A stretch of 64,000 nt of DNA from assembly GCA_016125185.1 (NCBI GenBank), contig WGMG01000001.1, forward strand, positions 1 to 64,000, given 5' to 3'. Position 1 is the first letter of the stretch; every line of letters starts with the position of its first letter. The notes beneath the pieces were generated by a model that did no database searches, had not been told where the DNA came from, and was given only the letters and a program-made list of their open reading frames with translations. This document shows, one piece after another, positions 57,988-64,000 of this stretch. Origin of the DNA: Armatimonadota bacterium. Lineage in GTDB: Bacteria; Armatimonadota; Fimbriimonadia; Fimbriimonadales; Fimbriimonadaceae. A program made the position numbers and the translations under genes.

Positions 57988-59121
57988 ATGGCATCCAGAG
58001 CAGATAGTGGAGACGGTTCCTGCCGTCCTATAAAAACAGGTAAGCACGTTGGGAAATTCCGGGTTCAGTACAGCGTCGAAACAGCCACGGGACACACCCA
58101 ACGGCTATCGAGAATCTTCAAGACAAAAACAGAAGGCAAAGAGTTTCTCCGGTCGCTCAAACGACAGGAGAAAGTTGAGACAGCTCGGCAAAACCGAGAA
58201 ATGACATTGGAAGAGTGGGTTATATGGCTCGCTGAAAATGACTGGCCCGAGTCAATCGCTACAGTCACGATCGAACAGCGAAAGCGGCGGTTTCGGAAGT
58301 ACACCAAAAAGCACTTTGGCGACACACCGTTGTCGAAGATCGACCCGATGAAGGTTCGTGCCTTCTATAAGGAATTGCGTGAGAACGGAGCAAAGGAGAC
58401 TTTGGTCATTTCGGTTCGGGCTGACCTGGTTCGAGCATTCAACCAAGCTATCGTTCCGTACGGTCGCATCCCAATGACTATGGCAAATCCTTTCCGACTC
58501 TCCGTACCACAACCCAGAATTCGGGTAGCTGTTGCTCTCACCCCAAATGAAGTTAAAGCTGGCATTACCGGTGAAAAGCTCGACACGTCACGACGCGCAT
58601 TGCTCGCACTCCTACTGCTTGGCGGTTTACGCCTTGGGGAGATGATGGCAATGAAGAAGTCAAAGCTTCGATTCGACGAGAACCTTATCGACATCGACGT
58701 GGCTGTAAAGGTTGCTTTTGGTGGTAGGCAGTTCCTCGGTCTCCCGAAGGGAGATAAGACGCGAAGTGCCATCATGTCCGAGCGACTCAAGGAAATTCTC
58801 CTTGAACTCGTTCGCGACATGGGTCCCGACGACTATCTGTGGCCCAAAGCCACGATCAACGAGCCTAGGATGAAAAAGCAGGTGTATGAAATTTGGAAAA
58901 CCATCGTGACAGATGCTGGGCTTCCAATCGATATGTCTCCCCACGACTGTCGACTGACTCACATCAATATTGTCGAAAAGCTTATGCCAGAAGTCTCTCA
59001 GACCACTTGGAAAGAGCACGTAGGTCACGCGGCATCTGGTGTTTCTGAGATTCATTACACAAGGCCGCTAACGCCGGCTCAATACATTCTGCGAGAGTCG
59101 CTTGACCGCGTTCTCGGATAG
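57988..59121 (+). CDS. Tyrosine recombinase (integrase)
   Basis: The 377-residue product has an arm-binding N-terminal domain with KFRVQYSVETATG, a SAM-like core-binding domain (about residues 70-160) and a catalytic domain with Arg in LLLGGLRLGE (about 214), Lys in LPKGDKTRS, HDCR (about 319), HVGH (about 347) and the nucleophile Tyr in IHYTRP (about 357). It inserts and excises the element at an attachment site, perhaps the tRNA-Leu whose scar is at 26714-26769. A terminator follows. It marks the right end of the island, although no matching attachment copy was found here. Confidence 0.93.
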   Translation: MASRADSGDGSCRPIKTGKHVGKFRVQYSVETATGHTQRLSRIFKTKTEGKEFLRSLKRQEKVETARQNREMTLEEWVIWLAENDWPESIATVTIEQRKRRFRKYTKKHFGDTPLSKIDPMKVRAFYKELRENGAKETLVISVRADLVRAFNQAIVPYGRIPMTMANPFRLSVPQPRIRVAVALTPNEVKAGITGEKLDTSRRALLALLLLGGLRLGEMMAMKKSKLRFDENLIDIDVAVKVAFGGRQFLGLPKGDKTRSAIMSERLKEILLELVRDMGPDDYLWPKATINEPRMKKQVYEIWKTIVTDAGLPIDMSPHDCRLTHINIVEKLMPEVSQTTWKEHVGHAASGVSEIHYTRPLTPAQYILRESLDRVLG

Positions 59122-59130
59122 ATTTCACTG

Positions 59131-59160
59131 GCTCGCCCTACCTTGGCGAGCTTTTCTTTT
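59131..59160 (+). terminator. Terminator after the integrase gene
   Basis: GCTCGCC (59131-59137) pairs with GGCGAGC (59145-59151), followed by TTTTCTTTT. A strong Rho-independent terminator ending the long transfer operon. Confidence 0.85.
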
Positions 59161-59168
59161 GGCTTCGC

Positions 59169-59597
59169 CTAGCTCTTTTTGCGCGGTCGAAGCTTTTGGA
59201 TCTTGTAGCTGCCTTTACCGGATGGATCGAAGATGACCCGGCTATTGTTCTGCTTAGCGAATGCCTCAAGTTGCTTTCGAAGCTCGTCGGGTAATTCAGG
59301 TGCGCTTGACTTCGATTTTGCCGGACTGGTTCGTCCAGCGGCCTTCAGTTCTCTGATCGCAACTTTTACTTCTGCTTCATCTGTTACAAGCTTTCCATTT
59401 CGGTAGATTGCATTGGTCGCCGGAATACTGATGAAGAGCAGTTCCTTGGCTTGGATAACCGAAGCTTCCGTCCCTTCGATATCCAAACGTGTGCCTCCAG
59501 CTTTTACCGAAATCTTCGAGTGTTTCTTTGCACTTTTTCTGAGAAGTACAAGGTCATTATTGGAAATACCGCTGAAGTTTGAGACGCCGCGAGCCAT
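59169..59597 (-). CDS. Small basic protein of unknown function
   Basis: The 142-residue product is basic and has no membrane segment. Residues 20-60 (LVLLRKSAKKHSKISVKAGGTRLDI) could form a small beta domain, followed by a linker rich in Ser and Pro (RTSPAKSKSSAPELPDE) and an alpha-helical end. I recognise no family. The gene converges with the integrase gene; their stops lie about 50 nt apart around the terminator. It may be a chromosomal gene just past the island. Confidence rests on frame length and a coherent composition. Confidence 0.5.
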   Translation of the reverse strand: MARGVSNFSGISNNDLVLLRKSAKKHSKISVKAGGTRLDIEGTEASVIQAKELLFISIPATNAIYRNGKLVTDEAEVKVAIRELKAAGRTSPAKSKSSAPELPDELRKQLEAFAKQNNSRVIFDPSGKGSYKIQKLRPRKKS

Positions 59598-59684
59598 TCC
59601 GTTAAATCTAGCACTTCGGTTGTGGTTATGTACAGGTTTCAGTCACAGTAGCGATTGGCACGAGTTTTGCACCATCCCTCGATT

Positions 59685-62600
59685 GTGCCAAGTCATGCCA
59701 AATTCGTTCGCGCCTTCGTTAAGCGAGGAGCCCTTCTTAGCATCGTTTTGCTAATGCTTCTTGTAGCGGTAGGTGTCGCCTTCCAAGGTGGTGGAAACCC
59801 AACGATTCTCCAAGGAGGAAGTGCGAGTTTTCCGCGAACCGGTTACGACTATCCGACGACTGCCATGACATGGGACATCGTAAACCCGTCGGGCACAGTT
59901 ATCGCCACGGATGACACGCCAAACGGCTGGAATCTTGTCGTCGTTAACGACAATTTGAATGTGTCTTGCCCTACGACGGCCACGGTTGCGAACAATTACG
60001 AAGTGCGATTCTCCGGCGAATATCAAGACTTCCCGGCGGGTCAATTGCGGGCAAAGGCACGTCCTAGCAACTTTAACGGAAACTGGGCTGCATCCGAATC
60101 TTTAAGCCACGCAAGGCGGAAAGGAGAGGCACATCCCGATGACATCATCATTGTGCCCGTCACGAAGAGCGCCTACTTCAATGTCATCTCGGCAAACGCA
60201 CCGCCCAACGCTCCCACAACCTTAACCGCTACCGCCGTGGCCAGCAACCGGATCAACCTCTCCTGGCATGACAACTCGACAAATGAAGGCGGCTTTAAGG
60301 TGTATCGCCTCGCACCGGGCGGCAGCTGGAACTTAGTGACAACTACTGCGGCCAACATCACGAGTTTGTCCGATATGCCGCTTCTGCCATCGACCAGTTA
60401 CAGCTACAAGGTCTTGGCATTCAACACTTATGGTGATTCTGCTTATACCAACGTGGCCAGTGCGCAAACCTTCGATCTGACGCCACCACCACCGGGATAC
60501 GCAGGAAACGAGTTCTATTTTGCACTTCCAGAATCCGGTCCCACGGGGCAAGGCGCCTCAGCGAATCCACACCTGCGCGTTTCCTCGGATAGCGGCGCGT
60601 CGGGGCTCTTAACTACTCTTGAGACTGGAGAGAGCATTCCGTTTACCGTGACCGCCGGTGGCTCGATTGCTTTGAACCTTCCAGAATCCCGACGAATGAC
60701 GCAAAGTGATGCGATTACCCACGATTCGTTCCGTATCACCTCGGACAATCCGATCAACGTCATGATGCTCGACGAGAAACCCGCCGCCAGCGAATCCTGG
60801 TCCGTGCTTCCCACCACCGTTTTAGGAACCGAGTATGTATCGACCAACTACGCGGGAACGAAAGACATCCACCGATCGGTGATTGCGTTGGTGGCAACCC
60901 AAGACAACACAGTTGTTACGATCACGCCAAAGACGGTGTGCGGAACACCGCCAGCGGTTCGGCAAGCAAACGTGCCGTTCACCGTGATGCTTCAAGCTGG
61001 CGATACCTACCAAATCAAGACTTTTCCTGGCAGTGATCTCTCCGGTTCCTCGATCACCTCGACCAAACCGATTGCGCTCTACAGTGGAACGGTTGGTTCA
61101 ATGGTTCCTTTGTACGCAAGCTATGACAACCCATTGATGGAACAGCTTCTGCCCTTCGACCGGTGGAGCAGTGATTTCGTTGGCATTCCCTTGTCCACCC
61201 ACGCTCGCGGCTACTACCGCATCACCGCTGGTCGCCGCTACACCACCGTTTCGGTCTACAACGGCGCTACGGGCGCAACCACAACCTACCCCATGGATAA
61301 GGGAGACAAGCTCGATTTGGATTCCCTGGATCCCCTGATTGTGACGTCGGATAAGCCGATCCAGGCTATGCAGTTGGCGGCTGGGCAATACTACGACCAC
61401 GTAACGGGCGATCCGATGATGATGCCGATGCCCTCCATTACCTCGCCAACCTCCATGCGCACTAACTGGATGACCACTGCAAACATCTATGTGCCCTCGG
61501 GCGACGCCATGGCCAATTACTACGTCACATTGATCACTGACTCCCATGTGATGACCACGCTGAACCTCAATGGCAGCCCTATCAGTGGTTGGCACTCGAT
61601 TGGTACGACTTCGATGAAGTACGTCTCGTTATCGCTTGCTCCGGGAAACAACGTGATCAACGGCGTCGGCGGCATTGGCTCGAACACCCCGGCTCGCTTT
61701 GTCGCCTCGACCTACGGTTTCAATGACTTCGACGCGGAAGGTGCGGCCATCGGCGGAGCTGTGCTTACCAACAGTTACGTAAACATTAAGCCAACCGATC
61801 CATCTCCGCTCGTAGCGACAGCCGTTTCCGCTCATGAAATCGATCTTTCGTGGACGACGTCGCAGGATGCCTACGGTTACCGCCTTGAGCGAAAGACCGA
61901 CTCGACCGACTGGTCGCTCTTGATCGATACGTCCTCGACGACGGGAACGTTTGCAGACACCAATTTGCCGCACAAGACGAAGTATTACTACCGCGTCACC
62001 GCTTATGCAGACGAAGATTCAAATGTCTCCAATACGGCGAACGCAACGACGTTCAACGAAAAACCAGCTATGCCTGGCAATCTGGCAGCATCGGCTCTCT
62101 CCGACTCACAAATCAAATTAACTTGGACCGATAACTCGGACAATGAGGACCATTTCGTCATCCAGCGGAGCCTGAACGGTCAAAGCGGCTGGACTGACGT
62201 CCAGACCACAGACCCGAGTGTGACGACATGGACGGATTCTAACCTCAATAAGAAAACAACTTACTACTATCACATTAAATCCACGAACGAAATGGGCGAT
62301 CTAGGTTGGAGCGGCACAGCGTACGCAACAACCAAAGACACAAAGCCCAACGCACCAACTCTCACCTCAGTAACGGGCGTTTCATACAATGCGATCGACC
62401 TAACCTGGGTTGATAATTCGGACAATGAGGATGGTTTCCGCATTGATCGTTGGACAGGAACTTCTTGGTCTCCGGTCGGCAACGCTAACGCAGACGCTAC
62501 CACGTTCCACGACACATACGCCCTGAATCCCCTAACGACCTATAACTACCGCGTCGTAGCGTTCAATAATGGTGGTGAGTCGCCGAGCAATGAGTTAAGC

Positions 62601-64000
62601 GGTTCGACGCTTACTCCCCCTGCCCCAAATGCCCCGACAAACCTCTCGGCAACGATGGTTTCCGATACCGAAATTCAGCTTGCCTGGACGGATAACTCGA
62701 CTATCGAACAAGGCTTTAGGGTCGAACGCCGGGTAGACGGCTCAAACACTTGGGACTTCCTGACGAACACAGGAGTGAATCAGACCAGTTTCAAGGACTC
62801 AACCTGCTTAGCAAATACTAAGTACTGGTATCACGTCCGCGCTTACAACCAAGGAGGAAACTCAACTTGGAGTAACGAAGCTTCGGCCACTACAGAGTCC
62901 GTGCCTCCTCCTGGCATAGACTCGTATCTCCAGGACGTCATCCTCGGTGACGACGTGCTTGTCTCGTCGGGTGGCGTCGTCACCACTTCGGTAACCGTAA
63001 AGTTACGATCAAGACCTACGACGAACCAACGGGTTTACCTTTCGGCCAGCACGTCTAGTATTGCGCTTCCACCCTTCATCGATGTCCAAGCAGGGCAGCG
63101 AACGGCAACCGCAACTGCAACGGTGTACGGCCAACTCGCCGACACCGAAGCGATTCTTGCGAAGTCGGGCGACTGGACCCAACGAGCAAGTTTGGTCACC
63201 GTTTCTAGTTCATCTGGAATGTCCGTAGTTTCGGCGCAGGCCGTTTCATCAGGACATGCCCGCATCGTGACATGGCAACCAATGAACAACCTCGTCTTTA
63301 GACAATCGCTCAAGGGATATCAAATTCTGCGTAGCGTCGACAATGGACCGTTTACTGTGGTTTCGCCGACCCTGACCTCAAGTCGAACATTTGTCGACCT
63401 CGACTCATTATCGGATGGCGCGAATGTCAGGTATCAGGTTCAGGTCATTGGAAGGTCAGGTGCAGCCACCGGCTCCACCACCTCACCAGCCATTGCGAAT
63501 ACGAACATGGTTCTAAACGGGACGCTGTCCGTTCAAGACATCGGTGACTCCTATTCCGTGGAAATGAGCGGAGTTCCAAACGCGCTTACGTACCACCTCG
63601 TTCTTGGGAATCAGGTGCTTTGTGATCTGTCTACGGATGTCGAATCAGGCATTGTCAGGGGTGAAATCAAGAAGTCGAACTTGTCCAGTGCCTTGACCAG
63701 TCCAAACCTGGAAATAATTTCGGACCCAGATGACACCGGTTTCGCCGTTCAGAGTAACGCGGTTTCCATTCAGCTTCAGCAGGTTCCCTCGCTGGATGAA
63801 GGTGATCGAATCCTGGATTCGGATGCCGGAGTGATGGCAGGTTTTAGGTACTCAACGAACCTGCCTGATTCGACCGTTACATTCCAAGTTAAGAACAGTT
63901 TAGGATCAGTAATCAAGCAAGTTACAGGCTATGATCACGCTCTGAGTTGGGTATGGGATGGCAAGGATACCTTGGGCAATGATGCTCCTGAGGGCGACTA
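59685..64000 (+). CDS. Giant secreted protein with IgGFc-binding-like region and Fn3 domains (3' end outside window)
   Basis: The frame is open from GTG 59685 to the right edge, at least 1438 residues. A hydrophobic segment (LLSIVLLMLLVAVGVAF) gives a signal peptide. Residues 355-670 resemble an IgGFc-binding-protein-like domain (NPINVMMLDEKPAASESWS, TVVTITPKTV, and KPIQAMQLAAGQYYD). Fibronectin type III domains lie at about 175-265, 705-790, 790-880, 885-975, 982-1070 and 1185-1270 (pattern I-L-W-D-N-S to YxYRVxAFNxxG). The end (WVWDGKDTLGNDAPEGDY) is FlgD-like. It is probably a large adhesin or surface protein. The frame is not reported as complete because it lacks a stop here. Confidence 0.85.
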   Translation, partial: MPSHAKFVRAFVKRGALLSIVLLMLLVAVGVAFQGGGNPTILQGGSASFPRTGYDYPTTAMTWDIVNPSGTVIATDDTPNGWNLVVVNDNLNVSCPTTATVANNYEVRFSGEYQDFPAGQLRAKARPSNFNGNWAASESLSHARRKGEAHPDDIIIVPVTKSAYFNVISANAPPNAPTTLTATAVASNRINLSWHDNSTNEGGFKVYRLAPGGSWNLVTTTAANITSLSDMPLLPSTSYSYKVLAFNTYGDSAYTNVASAQTFDLTPPPPGYAGNEFYFALPESGPTGQGASANPHLRVSSDSGASGLLTTLETGESIPFTVTAGGSIALNLPESRRMTQSDAITHDSFRITSDNPINVMMLDEKPAASESWSVLPTTVLGTEYVSTNYAGTKDIHRSVIALVATQDNTVVTITPKTVCGTPPAVRQANVPFTVMLQAGDTYQIKTFPGSDLSGSSITSTKPIALYSGTVGSMVPLYASYDNPLMEQLLPFDRWSSDFVGIPLSTHARGYYRITAGRRYTTVSVYNGATGATTTYPMDKGDKLDLDSLDPLIVTSDKPIQAMQLAAGQYYDHVTGDPMMMPMPSITSPTSMRTNWMTTANIYVPSGDAMANYYVTLITDSHVMTTLNLNGSPISGWHSIGTTSMKYVSLSLAPGNNVINGVGGIGSNTPARFVASTYGFNDFDAEGAAIGGAVLTNSYVNIKPTDPSPLVATAVSAHEIDLSWTTSQDAYGYRLERKTDSTDWSLLIDTSSTTGTFADTNLPHKTKYYYRVTAYADEDSNVSNTANATTFNEKPAMPGNLAASALSDSQIKLTWTDNSDNEDHFVIQRSLNGQSGWTDVQTTDPSVTTWTDSNLNKKTTYYYHIKSTNEMGDLGWSGTAYATTKDTKPNAPTLTSVTGVSYNAIDLTWVDNSDNEDGFRIDRWTGTSWSPVGNANADATTFHDTYALNPLTTYNYRVVAFNNGGESPSNELSGSTLTPPAPNAPTNLSATMVSDTEIQLAWTDNSTIEQGFRVERRVDGSNTWDFLTNTGVNQTSFKDSTCLANTKYWYHVRAYNQGGNSTWSNEASATTESVPPPGIDSYLQDVILGDDVLVSSGGVVTTSVTVKLRSRPTTNQRVYLSASTSSIALPPFIDVQAGQRTATATATVYGQLADTEAILAKSGDWTQRASLVTVSSSSGMSVVSAQAVSSGHARIVTWQPMNNLVFRQSLKGYQILRSVDNGPFTVVSPTLTSSRTFVDLDSLSDGANVRYQVQVIGRSGAATGSTTSPAIANTNMVLNGTLSVQDIGDSYSVEMSGVPNALTYHLVLGNQVLCDLSTDVESGIVRGEIKKSNLSSALTSPNLEIISDPDDTGFAVQSNAVSIQLQQVPSLDEGDRILDSDAGVMAGFRYSTNLPDSTVTFQVKNSLGSVIKQVTGYDHALSWVWDGKDTLGNDAPEGD

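Noticed and set aside
59121-59700. Intact tRNA or second attachment site at the integrase end
   Set aside because: Scanned by eye for tRNA-Leu arms and the 26714-26769 core on both strands; no match found.
1-64000. CRISPR arrays
   Set aside because: The only tandem repeats are 99-bp coding units and spacer heptamers; there are no repeat-spacer patterns and no cas genes.

Overview
The window comes from a GC-rich bacterial chromosome. The chromosomal genes (1-26.7 kb) have strongly GC-biased third positions. Long MreBCD, glutamate dehydrogenase, PEP carboxykinase, ankyrin and secreted glycan-degrading genes, heptamer-repeat spacers and consensus promoters with almost no 5' leader would fit an Armatimonadota-type organism such as Fimbriimonadia. 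That assignment is an impression only; there is no rRNA or other marker in the window.

Housekeeping and chromosomal part, 1-26.7 kb. The left edge holds the end of a HEAT-repeat protein, a CheW-like protein and a lipoprotein. Next comes a cell-shape locus (RemA-like regulator, mreB, mreC, mreD) translationally coupled to an amino-acid dehydrogenase, then a pterin dehydratase, pckA and an ankyrin protein. A repeat-filled spacer precedes a patatin-like lipase with a membrane partner. It is followed by a flavin-dependent halogenase, a secreted protein of unknown role, and a short-chain dehydrogenase with an AraC-type regulator. A carbohydrate locus (esterase, GH31, GH78-like rhamnosidase, sulfatase) ends this part and looks built to strip sulfated, rhamnose-containing glycans.

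Foreign island, about 26.7-59.1 kb. The left border is the 3' half of a tRNA-Leu(GAG) gene, a classic integration scar, and the right border is a tyrosine integrase with its excisionase. The left half (26.9-44.2 kb) is AT-richer and packed with defence-like genes. A nuclease-fold protein stands beside a NACHT-HEAT protein with a related N-terminus. Opposite lies a four-gene operon of two PD-(D/E)xK-like proteins, a giant nuclease-STAND-HEAT protein and a ComEC-type metallo-beta-lactamase. Further on are a DprA-like protein, a trypsin-like protease and an ArdC antirestriction protein. The middle (44.2-47.4 kb) has a large serine recombinase and a decayed second copy, each preceded by the same small conserved protein.

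The right half (47.3-59.1 kb) looks like an integrative conjugative or mobilisable element: regulators, an Mrr-like protein, a replication-type winged-helix protein, and a tightly overlapped operon of a vWA-like membrane protein, a coiled-coil membrane protein, a 50-residue peptide, a VirD4/FtsK-like DNA translocase, a replication-relaxation protein, a zinc-ribbon membrane protein, a small protein, Xis and Int. Seven successive junctions in this operon are 4-nt stop/start overlaps.

Right edge. A small unknown protein and then a giant secreted protein (IgGFc-binding-like region plus several Fn3 domains) that runs off the end of the window.
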